From: Bacteroidales bacterium
GTDB taxonomy: Bacteria > Bacteroidota > Bacteroidia > Bacteroidales > FEN-979
Reading direction: 5' to 3'
Assembly (NCBI GenBank): GCA_023231065.1
Contig: JALNWE010000048.1
Span: 1 to 23,651, forward strand
Length of the DNA stretch: 23,651 bases
Under the pieces are notes generated by a model, which made no database searches, was not told where the DNA came from, and saw nothing but the letters and a program-made list of their open reading frames with translations. Shown piece after piece: positions 17,245 to 23,651 of this stretch. Positions within the stretch are counted from its first letter, which is position 1. Each line of letters begins with the position of its first letter. The translations under genes were made by a program, and so were the position numbers.

Positions 17245-17658
17245 TCAAAAATTACTCCCGAACTTCCTGTCCCCAAATTTCACCGGTTTTTTTTCATCAT
17301 ATTTTGAAGGACATTTTAGCAAAAGACTCTTAGCGACAAATTGCTCACCCTGCATTGATCCGATAATCACAACTTTTTCCGATTTTTCGAAATCATGAGG
17401 TTTGGCGCTTTTACAGACCACTTTCTTTTGAATGCCTTTTTCATCGGTCATAAAAAAGGAAAATTGATTTGCATTTTTCAGGGCATCATATTCAATGGGT
17501 TTGATATGGTCAAGTGCGCCGATAATGTGCAACTCCCTGCCAGGTTTCGCTGCAGCTTCAGCAAAGTTGGAGTAAGCGCCCGAATTGGTCATGGTAGTAA
17601 TAACAATGGCAATGATCGCTACCAAAAACAGGATAGTTACAATATGGGTCCCCTTCAT
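17245..17658 (-). CDS. ccmE: CcmE heme chaperone, Cys-type (CxxxY) variant
   Basis: The 137-residue protein has one N-terminal membrane anchor (about 5-23) and a periplasmic OB-fold domain. In cytochrome c System I, CcmE receives heme from CcmABCD and hands it to the CcmF ligase. Classical CcmE binds heme covalently through His in a HxxxY motif. Here the corresponding position is Cys116 in LLLKCPSKY, giving CxxxY with Tyr120, a variant described in archaea and some bacteria that often lack CcmH. Its ATG overlaps the ccmD stop by 4 bp. Identification rests on the size, anchor, motif position and ccmBCD neighbours. Confidence 0.9.
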   Translation of the reverse strand: MKGTHIVTILFLVAIIAIVITTMTNSGAYSNFAEAAAKPGRELHIIGALDHIKPIEYDALKNANQFSFFMTDEKGIQKKVVCKSAKPHDFEKSEKVVIIGSMQGEQFVAKSLLLKCPSKYDEKKPVKFGDRKFGSNF

Positions 17659-17804
17659 TTTCCCGGACTTGATTTTTTCTCTTCAATTTCTTTTTCAAGT
17701 TTACTGACTTTCCGGTCGATAAAGTAGAGGTAAATAAATAAACATACCAATATCAAAGCCAGTAAAGCAACAACAACAAATATTTTTCCGTAAGATTCAA
17801 ACAT
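17655..17804 (-). CDS. ccmD: CcmD-like small membrane protein
   Basis: A 49-residue protein reading MFESYGKIFVVVALLALI at its start. A single transmembrane helix (about 8-29) is followed by a highly charged cytoplasmic tail (DRKVSKLEKEIEEKKSS). Size, topology and position between ccmC and ccmE match CcmD, which helps release heme-loaded CcmE from the CcmC/CcmAB complex. The stop overlaps the ccmE ATG by 4 bp (ATGA), supporting translation of this frame; 29 bp separate it from ccmC. CcmD sequences are poorly conserved, so the call relies on context. Confidence 0.85.
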   Translation of the reverse strand: MFESYGKIFVVVALLALILVCLFIYLYFIDRKVSKLEKEIEEKKSSPGK

Positions 17805-17832
17805 TTCAATCAGGTATAGGGATAAGTGTTAA

Positions 17833-17853
17833 GTCAATCGTCAATCGTCCATT
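17833..17853. repeat. 7-bp repeat units at the 3' end of ccmC
   Basis: GTCAATC, GTCAATC, GTCCATT are three consecutive heptads on the plus strand. They contain the ccmC stop codon (TCA at 17834-17836) and encode its last residues (WTIDD). The 13-mer at 17835-17847 recurs in inverted orientation at the ccmC start (18503-18515). Confidence 0.7.
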
Positions 17854-18526
17854 TTATTCTTCTGATCCTTACTCTTATTTCCAGTATCCAGAAACCCAAT
17901 AAAACCCATCCGATCATCGCGGGGTAAAAAATAATACGCATGGAGGGAGCAAGATGCATCGGTAATACTGGAGCCGCATCCTTACCGGGATGAATACTTT
18001 CACCTGCTAACCGGGGTATGATCAATACGAAAACGATCCACAGGACAAACGCGAAAATATTATACACGGCGCTGACTTTGGCTCGTTTATAGACATCGCT
18101 GATAGATCCGCGTAAAATCATATAAGCCAGATAGATAAACAGGCCAACGGCAGCGCCGTCCAGTTTCGGATCATTCACCCAGGGAGCGCCCCAGGTAAAA
18201 TTAGCCCAGATCATCCCGGTGAAAATCCCCAGGAGGCCAAACACCAGACCCACATTCACCGCTTCGACGGCCACGAGATCTTTCTGCTCATCAAAATTCC
18301 TGAGGTACAGGAGGCTAAACACAAATCCGGTTATCAGCATGGTAAACATCCCAAACCACATTCCCACATGATAAAACAGGTTGCGGATAGTTTCCTGTAT
18401 CATGGTATCCGGGACTTCAATAATAAATCCGGCAATAATCGCATACAAAAGAAGTAACCCTGAAAGAAATTTCCACCAAAAACCCCGGATCATAAAAATT
18501 GGCGATTGACGATTGTTATCTTCCAT
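17834..18526 (-). CDS. ccmC: CcmC heme-handling protein of cytochrome c maturation
   Basis: A 230-residue polytopic membrane protein of the CcmC/CcmF/CcsA heme-handling family, with about six transmembrane segments. The tryptophan-rich WWD loop is at about 107-119 (WANFTWGAPWVND); Asn118 stands where the proteobacterial motif has Trp. External heme-ligand histidines are likely His53 (YHVGMW) and His191 (PMHLAPSM). CcmC attaches heme to CcmE with CcmD's help. The start at 18526 is the only ATG in frame; a second ATG 7 nt upstream is out of frame, arising from duplicated 7-bp units. Both ends of the gene lie in heptad repeats. It is 15 bp after ccmB and 29 bp before ccmD. Confidence 0.92.
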   Translation of the reverse strand: MEDNNRQSPIFMIRGFWWKFLSGLLLLYAIIAGFIIEVPDTMIQETIRNLFYHVGMWFGMFTMLITGFVFSLLYLRNFDEQKDLVAVEAVNVGLVFGLLGIFTGMIWANFTWGAPWVNDPKLDGAAVGLFIYLAYMILRGSISDVYKRAKVSAVYNIFAFVLWIVFVLIIPRLAGESIHPGKDAAPVLPMHLAPSMRIIFYPAMIGWVLLGFWILEIRVRIRRIKWTIDD

Positions 18527-18540
18527 CTTCCATCCCGATT
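18499..18540. repeat. 7-bp repeat units spanning the ccmC start codon
   Basis: On the plus strand six heptads run in register: TTGGCGA, TTGACGA, TTGTTAT, CTTCCAT, CTTCCAT, CCCGATT. The CTTCCAT pair duplicates the ATG context, so one ATG (18526) starts ccmC. The other (18533) opens a five-codon reading frame that overlaps the ccmC start. Confidence 0.65.
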
Positions 18541-18541
18541 T

Positions 18542-19204
18542 TCAGTCTTTCCAAAGATATGGAAATAATACATAGGCAAGTATGATCACAACCAGGTTGA
18601 TTATCAGCAGGATCGCGATAAATACCCCCATTCCCGACCAATCAGGGCCGCTCAATGCCGTGCGGGATATCGTCATCAGGGCGCCTAATAAAGGCAACAC
18701 GATGGGAAAACTCAGGATAGCCATCAATGAAAAATTATAACTGGCACGGGATGCGATGGCCGCTACCATAGTAAGTACAGAGGAAAGTCCAAGGCTCCCC
18801 AGAATCAGGGCCAACAGAAAAAGGGGTATGTTAACCACCTGGTTCCCCATAAGGAAGACAAAGAAAACAAAGGATAACACTGAAAGAATGGCCATCAGGA
18901 AAAGGTTATAGATTATTTTTGAAAGCGCCACTGCCTGCGGACTGGTAATGGTATAGTAATAAATATGACGGGCAGGGTTTTCCTGAATAAAACTTTTCGA
19001 GATACTATTAACAGCAATAAACAGGAGGATAATCCAAAAGAGCGAATTCCAGGTTTCGGGGGTGATCACGCTCTCAAAGGCGAGATAGGTAACAAAGATG
19101 GTCGCAACAAGATAGAGCAAAATACCATTGATCACATACTTCTGCTTTAATTCCAGACGGATCTCTTTCCCAACAAGGGCCTGAATCTCTTTTGACAACC
19201 TCAT
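18542..19204 (-). CDS. ccmB: CcmB heme ABC-exporter-type permease
   Basis: A 220-residue integral membrane protein with about six transmembrane helices and a cytoplasmic N-terminus (EIQALVGKEIRLELKQKY) typical of CcmB. ENPARHIYYYTITSPQAVAL after the second helix is the conserved cytoplasmic coupling segment. With the ATPase CcmA it drives release of heme-CcmE from CcmC/CcmD. No ccmA is adjacent here, so the ATPase must be encoded elsewhere. It leads the ccmBCDE-ubiD operon, and a -7 box lies 21 nt upstream of the ATG. Confidence 0.92.
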   Translation of the reverse strand: MRLSKEIQALVGKEIRLELKQKYVINGILLYLVATIFVTYLAFESVITPETWNSLFWIILLFIAVNSISKSFIQENPARHIYYYTITSPQAVALSKIIYNLFLMAILSVLSFVFFVFLMGNQVVNIPLFLLALILGSLGLSSVLTMVAAIASRASYNFSLMAILSFPIVLPLLGALMTISRTALSGPDWSGMGVFIAILLIINLVVIILAYVLFPYLWKD

Positions 19205-19224
19205 GAATTCCGGAATTACGGTTA

Positions 19225-19232
19225 CAAAGATA
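19225..19232 (-). promoter_or_regulatory. -7 box of the ccm operon, overlapping the upstream terminator
   Basis: The minus strand TATCTTTG fits TAnnTTTG and lies 20 nt before the ccmB ATG. It overlaps the base of the hairpin at 19230-19266. The -33 region would fall inside the GC-rich stem, where no TTG is seen. Confidence 0.5.
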
Positions 19233-19266
19233 AGAAACCCCGCGGGAAACCGCGGGGTTTCTTATT
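19230..19266 (-). terminator. Strong GC-rich terminator hairpin after the Asp-box protein gene
   Basis: A perfect 15-bp stem (19231-19245 with 19250-19264), extendable by one A-T pair, carries five consecutive C:G-rich pairs at its core (CCCCGCGG) and a 4-nt loop that reads GAAA on the plus strand. On the minus strand it lies 36 nt after the stop at 19303. The following sequence, TTTCTTATCTTTG, is T-rich but interrupted. Confidence 0.8.
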
Positions 19267-19302
19267 CAAAGTAAGAAGGATAATGTCTTTTATTCCTGAT
19301 AA

Positions 19303-21114
19303 TTATTGAACAATCATTTTCTTCGTCACTTTTTCAAATCCCATGGTCACGGTATAGAAATAGATCCCTGGTGAAAGTGTGCTAAGATCCAGTGAAAAAT
19401 CATGGGCGCCGGCGTTTATCATTCCCTTTGCGGATTCCATGATTTTTGCTCCGGTAATATTAGTTACGGTGAGGTTAACATCGGTGGCCCGTGTCAGGTA
19501 AACCCGGATGTTTGTCATTCCTTTGGCGGGATTCGGATAGTTTTGTGCAACCGTGTTTATATTGATTTTATTGTCATTAATGCCGGCAGGAAAAAGTTCA
19601 GCCGGATCAACTTCGAATGCGATCATGTTGCAATCATGTGCCGGGATACTGGTATCGACGACATTTGAACCTGGTTGTTCTGAGGTTTGAACGATGACCT
19701 GAAGTTTCCCGTTTTTCAAACTTCTTGCCATACTTGGATAGACAAATTCCTGGAACATATAGAGAACGCCACTGTTCATATCTTTCATATCAGTCCAACT
19801 GGCATGATCGTGAAATTTTATACGGGCCCATGTATGACGGTAGTTATAAGGATCAGGAGAGGGGTTCCCAGGAGTAACGGCAGACCAGACAGCATATACA
19901 TTATTAAAAGGATCAACAGTAAGTTGGGGGAAACTGGACAATCCTACCCGGTAACTTGGAGCGCCCACGATGGTATCACCGGGATTAGGCCCATCGGAAA
20001 CATAACCCAATAATTGTCCATGGGCTTCAAGGGTATCAAGATCAAGACTGTCCGTGACCATGGGCATAGTCGAATTCCAGTAAACAAGCCCGTTTTTGTT
20101 AACATAGATATATTTTGTACCGCCCGACATATAGCCGCCCCCGATACCAAATGCCATGTGTATTACCCCATTGTGATCCATTTCAACCGCGCAAGCCCCA
20201 TCCGAATTAGCAAAGGGAAGAACATTTTGTACACTTGGCGACAATTTTTTATTGGCATTGGAGAGTACAGGGATCTTCGTCCAGGTGTTGCCATTGTCTG
20301 TTGATTTCATGACAAAGGAATCGACCCATGGGCCGGAAACAGCAAAATAAATAGTATCCCCATAGGGAGTTCCCCAGATATATTCATCTCCGTTGAATCC
20401 GCTGTAATGGGTTGAATCCAGGTCGGGAATGATGACATCTTTCTTATCCCAAGTTGCGCCGCCATCCAGTGAACGATAATACAGCAAGGCGTACGAGTCA
20501 TCCAATCCCATATATCCTGAATAGGTTGTAGCGAGGATATGGACATAGTTGTTATCAGGCCCGTTTGTCATCATACGGGGCCAGGAGATATCAACATGAC
20601 CGGAAGGCCCGGCTAAAATTGATTGGGTCCATGTTCCGGTCCCTTTGGTCGGACGTTTACAAATGATCAGGCCAAGGGCATCGTCATGGGAAACGACCAT
20701 TTCGCCATTGGGGCCCCAGGGGGCATAGGATGGCCATCCAGCCCTGCGGGTTTCAATACGGGTTGTGGGAGGATCCCCCCAGGATGTCCCATCGTAATAG
20801 TTATATGCTGATCCCCTCTGAGAGGACACTGAAGTTCCCCGTGTCCAAGTCCCCCCCATGGTGTTGTCAGGGAAAATGTGCATTCTGGTTTGGATGGTAC
20901 TGTTTGTCTGCATATCATAACGGGTTTCGCCAATGATGATATCTTCCAAAGCGGATTTGGAATTGGCAACATAATTAGCTGGCTGGAAAGGTACGACCTG
21001 ATCTTTGATAGCCTTGGCGGGAATTGCCTTCCGCGGAACAGCGCTATACTTTTCCTGTGCCATGGTCATTACGCTGATACATAAGACCATTAAAAATAAA
21101 GTAAATTTTTTCAT
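19303..21114 (-). CDS. T9SS-secreted Asp-box (BNR) protein
   Basis: The 603-residue secreted protein starts with a signal peptide (MKKFTLFLMVLCISVMTMAQ). The body resembles a sialidase-type beta-propeller with two Asp-boxes, SLDGGATW (about 215) and STDNGNTW (about 271). I do not see the arginine triad and other catalytic residues needed to call a sialidase. It ends in a type A T9SS sorting domain (NYPNPAKGMTN to KVTKKMIVQ). The ATG at 21114 is chosen over 21150 because it begins the signal peptide, and 21150 lies within the promoter. It has its own promoter and terminator and resembles the neighbouring gene at 21331-23343. Role is unknown; surface binding or display is plausible. Confidence 0.82.
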   Translation of the reverse strand: MKKFTLFLMVLCISVMTMAQEKYSAVPRKAIPAKAIKDQVVPFQPANYVANSKSALEDIIIGETRYDMQTNSTIQTRMHIFPDNTMGGTWTRGTSVSSQRGSAYNYYDGTSWGDPPTTRIETRRAGWPSYAPWGPNGEMVVSHDDALGLIICKRPTKGTGTWTQSILAGPSGHVDISWPRMMTNGPDNNYVHILATTYSGYMGLDDSYALLYYRSLDGGATWDKKDVIIPDLDSTHYSGFNGDEYIWGTPYGDTIYFAVSGPWVDSFVMKSTDNGNTWTKIPVLSNANKKLSPSVQNVLPFANSDGACAVEMDHNGVIHMAFGIGGGYMSGGTKYIYVNKNGLVYWNSTMPMVTDSLDLDTLEAHGQLLGYVSDGPNPGDTIVGAPSYRVGLSSFPQLTVDPFNNVYAVWSAVTPGNPSPDPYNYRHTWARIKFHDHASWTDMKDMNSGVLYMFQEFVYPSMARSLKNGKLQVIVQTSEQPGSNVVDTSIPAHDCNMIAFEVDPAELFPAGINDNKININTVAQNYPNPAKGMTNIRVYLTRATDVNLTVTNITGAKIMESAKGMINAGAHDFSLDLSTLSPGIYFYTVTMGFEKVTKKMIVQ

Positions 21115-21127
21115 AGGTTCATTTATT

Positions 21128-21133
21128 TGGTTA
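21128..21133 (-). promoter_or_regulatory. TAACCA leader box, 19 nt before the start codon
   Basis: The minus strand reads TTAACCAAATAAATGAACCT just before the ATG at 21114. The T of TAACCA is exactly 19 nt upstream, within the predicted 5' leader. Confidence 0.35.
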
Positions 21134-21149
21134 ATGAAATTGCTTGTCA

Positions 21150-21179
21150 CAAACTTAATAAAAAAATAAACAGATTCAA
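21150..21179 (-). promoter_or_regulatory. Promoter of the Asp-box protein gene ending at 19303
   Basis: The minus strand has TTG (21177-21179), a 19-nt spacer and TAAGTTTG (21150-21157), a near-ideal Bacteroidota -33/-7 promoter giving a leader of about 30 nt. Confidence 0.75.
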
Positions 21180-21274
21180 TATAAATTGACCCAAATTCTC
21201 ATTCTATTCGATGATCCCTTTTGAATAGCCGATGAATTTCATCGTTTTACAGGATCAAAGACATCAAGGGTTGA

Positions 21275-21308
21275 AACAAAAAGAGGGCGCCCTTTGGGGA
21301 CACCCTCT
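21275..21308 (-). terminator. Intrinsic terminator after the gene ending at 21331
   Basis: On the minus strand AGAGGGTGTCCC pairs with GGGCGCCCTCT through G-C, A-T and two G-U pairs around a CAAA loop, followed by TTTTTGTTTC. The two mismatches seen on the plus strand become G-U wobbles on the minus strand, which fixes the direction. It begins 22 nt after the stop codon. Confidence 0.88.
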
Positions 21309-21330
21309 GGATTATTAAGAAATCATAGGT

Positions 21331-23343
21331 TTATTGAACGATCATTTTTTTCGTCAGTTTCTGACCATCAATCAATGCCGTAACCATATAAATTCCGGAA
21401 GGTAGGTTGTTTGCATCCAGGGTAAACTGTTTGGCGCCGGCGGTAACCTGTCCTTTATCAAATGACATTACCTGCTGGCCAACAAGATTGGATACCGTAA
21501 GAGAAACCTTAGCGCTCCTGGAAAGGTTCAGGTTAAGCATAGCAAAATCTTTAACGGGATTAGGTGATACGGTCAGGGTATTGACCTCGGTAGTTTTGGT
21601 CTCGATTCCGACGGGAAATACCGGATTGGGAACCGGAATTGAAAAATCGGAATTGACGTATGAGAAATTGGTCAGATACTTGAATTCAACTGGCTGTGCC
21701 GGATCCGTGGCATCCATATACTGAGTAACAATGGGAAGGGTAAATTTATTGTCGTCAGTAAAGACATAGTGCGACATACACTGGAACCATGCCGATGAAC
21801 TGACTTCCGAAAGAAGGGTTACGTTGTCGGGTTCATTGACTCCATCAACGGCAGTAATTTTGTTGGTGATCAGGTCAAATCCGCGGGCAAATACATCCGG
21901 CATGGTATTATCATCAAATCCGGAAATCTGGGTATCATTCCATGTCACAAAGATTTTATCACCTGTTTGGGTACTGGAAATATTGACGCGGTTATCTTCG
22001 GTATAGTCATCGTCTGGGTAATTACCACGGAAAGTCCAGGGAAATCCCATGGCAACACCGCTCCAGGTGGCTCCCTGATCGGTCGAATAGATATCGAAAA
22101 TGCAGAAAGCGCTATCGGACGAAGCGATGGAATAATCACTGGGAGTGACGCCAACAGCCACACCAATATGGGGATTGCCCCATTTATCAACACTGATATC
22201 GCAGTCAAATGCAGTAGTATAACCAATCTGATCGCGGGTGGGATAAGGGGGATCGAACAACTGGGTGATCATGTAATCACTGAGATAATTTTTCACACCT
22301 TCGATGCCGTTAGGCCCGTCTAATTGAACCACAATGGGGTCACTCCAGGTTTGCCCGGCATCTGTCGATTTAAAAAGGATTGGATAGTAATTGGCAAAAT
22401 CCCCAATCTGGGTTGCACCACCATTGTTGGCCAGGGCAACGATCCAAACTCTTTCTCCATCAGGGGAAGCTGCAATTCTCTCGTTGGCAGGCCTATTATT
22501 TTCAGTTGTTGTTAGAGGGAGTGTGCTTATGGTATAGTCAAAGGCGTGTGTATTTGCATTCCAGATGCCCCTTCCAAGGATCACTTTTCCCTGGTAAACT
22601 ACCGATCCGCTGGTCCAGTTCTGATCGAGATCCGTGTAAAAAGCAATTCCGTTTTTTGTAACGGTGAAACCATCCGGGATATAGGTGTAAGGAGGAGGAC
22701 TGTACCAACGCATCTTTTTCACCGAGTCTGTCTGATCGACCAGGTTACAGGTACCGTAACTATATCCGCCCCAGGTAACTGTTGTGGCTGAAAGGTTAGG
22801 CGTAATATAAGCGCAATAAGCATTGGCAAGCTCCGTATTGCCTTCCGGGTTATAGATTGCCCCCTGCGGATACCTTGCAGCATCAAGATAAGTGGCAGCA
22901 ACTAATTTAGCCGCATAGACCTGATAGTTTTTGGTCCAGTCATCGGCAGTCAACCCATTATTGATGCCAAGGTCAACGGCCAGGTAACCGGAAAGACTTG
23001 GAGGCGTACTCCCGGGGCCCATACGATGAATATTGATGATTGCATTCAGGTTGTCATCGGCCCAAACCATTGTTTTTTGACCGCCAGCGTACCCATATCC
23101 ATAAGCGTTGGCAGAGGTGCCAAGGGTAACAACATCAACGAAATCCTTGGTGCCCTTTACATATTTCAGGCTGATCGGTTTTGGTTTCACCGCAAAGGCG
23201 CCAGAAGGATTAAGGGGTTCAATGGCAACTTTCTGTCCGGTGACTCTCGAAGCCGTAGGAATGCCCATTTTTAGTTGCGGTTTTTGAGCAACTGTAGTCA
23301 TAGCAAAGAGTATCGCCAGACTCAATAGTAAACTTCTTTTCAT
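21331..23343 (-). CDS. T9SS-secreted Asp-box (BNR) protein
   Basis: The 670-residue secreted protein has a signal peptide (MKRSLLLSLAILFAMTTVAQ). The propeller-like body carries Asp-boxes STDAGQTW (about 326) and STDQGATW (about 420). It ends in a type A T9SS sorting domain (SPNPVKDFAM to KLTKKMIVQ), close to that of the next gene downstream. Sialidase catalytic residues are not evident. The start at 23343 is chosen over 23367 because the signal peptide begins there. It is flanked by its own terminator and a likely -7 box. With the gene at 19303 and the partial gene at 23495 it forms a run of three secreted proteins, plausibly from duplication. Confidence 0.82.
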   Translation of the reverse strand: MKRSLLLSLAILFAMTTVAQKPQLKMGIPTASRVTGQKVAIEPLNPSGAFAVKPKPISLKYVKGTKDFVDVVTLGTSANAYGYGYAGGQKTMVWADDNLNAIINIHRMGPGSTPPSLSGYLAVDLGINNGLTADDWTKNYQVYAAKLVAATYLDAARYPQGAIYNPEGNTELANAYCAYITPNLSATTVTWGGYSYGTCNLVDQTDSVKKMRWYSPPPYTYIPDGFTVTKNGIAFYTDLDQNWTSGSVVYQGKVILGRGIWNANTHAFDYTISTLPLTTTENNRPANERIAASPDGERVWIVALANNGGATQIGDFANYYPILFKSTDAGQTWSDPIVVQLDGPNGIEGVKNYLSDYMITQLFDPPYPTRDQIGYTTAFDCDISVDKWGNPHIGVAVGVTPSDYSIASSDSAFCIFDIYSTDQGATWSGVAMGFPWTFRGNYPDDDYTEDNRVNISSTQTGDKIFVTWNDTQISGFDDNTMPDVFARGFDLITNKITAVDGVNEPDNVTLLSEVSSSAWFQCMSHYVFTDDNKFTLPIVTQYMDATDPAQPVEFKYLTNFSYVNSDFSIPVPNPVFPVGIETKTTEVNTLTVSPNPVKDFAMLNLNLSRSAKVSLTVSNLVGQQVMSFDKGQVTAGAKQFTLDANNLPSGIYMVTALIDGQKLTKKMIVQ

Positions 23344-23356
23344 TGTTAGGGATTTA

Positions 23357-23362
23357 TGGTTA
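23357..23362 (-). promoter_or_regulatory. TAACCA leader box, 19 nt before the start codon
   Basis: The minus strand reads TCTAACCATAAATCCCTAAC just before the ATG at 23343, again with the T of TAACCA exactly 19 nt upstream. Confidence 0.35.
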
Positions 23363-23398
23363 GACAATAAAATAAAGAAATGCGAAAAAATTAACTTT

Positions 23399-23406
23399 CA
23401 AAATTA
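23399..23406 (-). promoter_or_regulatory. Possible -7 box for the gene starting at 23343
   Basis: The minus strand TAATTTTG fits TAnnTTTG about 55 nt before the ATG. No TTG is present at -33 and the region is very AT-rich, so a chance match is possible. Confidence 0.4.
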
Positions 23407-23440
23407 ATAAGAATTTATTTATAAATAGCAGAGAAACAAT

Positions 23441-23477
23441 AAAAAAAAAGCCCGTCCCTCATGGACAGGCCTTTTTT
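23441..23477 (-). terminator. Intrinsic terminator after the partial secreted-protein gene
   Basis: On the minus strand AAAAAAGGCCTGTCC pairs with GGACGGGCTTTTTT through G-C, A-T and two G-U pairs around an ATGAG loop, running into nine T residues. It starts 17 nt after the stop codon at 23495. Confidence 0.88.
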
Positions 23478-23494
23478 ACTGAATTGTCAAGGGT

Positions 23495-23651
23495 TTATTC
23501 GACGATCATTTTATGGGTATAGGATTGCCCGTTGATCTTAACAGTATAGAAATAAATCCCAGATGCAAGTTGGGCCCCGTCGATGGTCATCCGGTGGATC
23601 CCGGTATTCAATGTGCCTTTATCAATGCTCATGATCTTTTGTCCCATGATA
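23495..23651 (-). CDS. C-terminal end of a T9SS-sorted secreted protein (partial)
   Basis: Only the last 51 codons are present; the 5' end lies beyond the window. The visible residues, including DKGTLNTGIHRMTIDGAQLA and SGIYFYTVKINGQSYTHKMI then VE-stop, are the second half of a type A T9SS sorting domain. They resemble the C-termini of the two genes downstream (TKKMIVQ endings). The nature of the cargo domain cannot be seen. The gene has its own terminator. Confidence 0.85.
   Translation of the reverse strand, partial: IMGQKIMSIDKGTLNTGIHRMTIDGAQLASGIYFYTVKINGQSYTHKMIVE

Noticed and set aside
17834..18526. Mobile element flanked by inverted repeats (13-mers at both ccmC ends)
   Set aside because: The 13-mers are two 7-bp repeat units each, ccmC is a normal core gene in its expected order, and there is no transposase or target duplication.
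19303..23343. Sialidase (neuraminidase) assignment for the two Asp-box proteins
   Set aside because: Asp-boxes mark propeller fold only; the arginine triad and other catalytic residues were not identified.

Overview
The window looks like chromosomal DNA of a Bacteroidota bacterium, probably class Bacteroidia; I cannot place it more finely. The evidence is six C-terminal type IX secretion (T9SS) sorting domains in 23.6 kb, two TonB-dependent receptors with N-terminal carboxypeptidase-regulatory domains, several upstream TAnnTTTG (-7 type) promoter boxes, a Bacteroidota-type short L28, and almost no Shine-Dalgarno sequences (cinA is the exception).

Layout. (1) 1-119 is a decaying 7-bp tandem repeat. 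(2) 157-3050, minus strand, is a tight three-gene operon: nucleoside (uridine-type) phosphorylase, a SirB1-like transglutaminase-fold protein, and a T9SS-exported S1/P1 zinc nuclease. This combination suggests nucleic-acid scavenging. (3) 3294-4866, plus strand, holds cinA and rpmB, each with its own -7 box, closed by a strong terminator. (4) 4987-8089, plus strand, is a carboxypeptidase-regulatory-domain protein plus a TonB-dependent receptor. (5) 8101-10440, minus strand, is a large T9SS-secreted protein with PKD/Ig-like modules. (6) 15231 down to 10566, minus strand, is a likely operon: TonB-dependent receptor, PCMD-like T9SS protein, ornithine aminotransferase (rocD). (7) 19204 down to 15344, minus strand, is ccmB-ccmC-ccmD-ccmE-ubiD: System I cytochrome c maturation with a Cys-type CcmE, followed by a UbiD-family decarboxylase probably of menaquinone synthesis. 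(8) 23651 down to 19303, minus strand, holds three consecutive T9SS-sorted secreted proteins. Two are Asp-box/BNR proteins, the third is cut by the window end, and each is followed by its own hairpin terminator.

Most of this is ordinary Bacteroidota housekeeping and secretome content. I see no CRISPR array, tRNA, rRNA, transposase, phage gene or evident defence system, and no gene-free stretch longer than about 250 bp. The points most worth a second look are: 7-bp repeat units that supply both the start and the stop of ccmC; the Cys-type CcmE in a ccmBCDE-ubiD cluster; a TAACCA box exactly 19 nt before the start codon of three secreted-protein genes; a terminator hairpin overlapping the ccmB promoter; -7 boxes nested in small inverted repeats; and the nuclease/phosphorylase operon.
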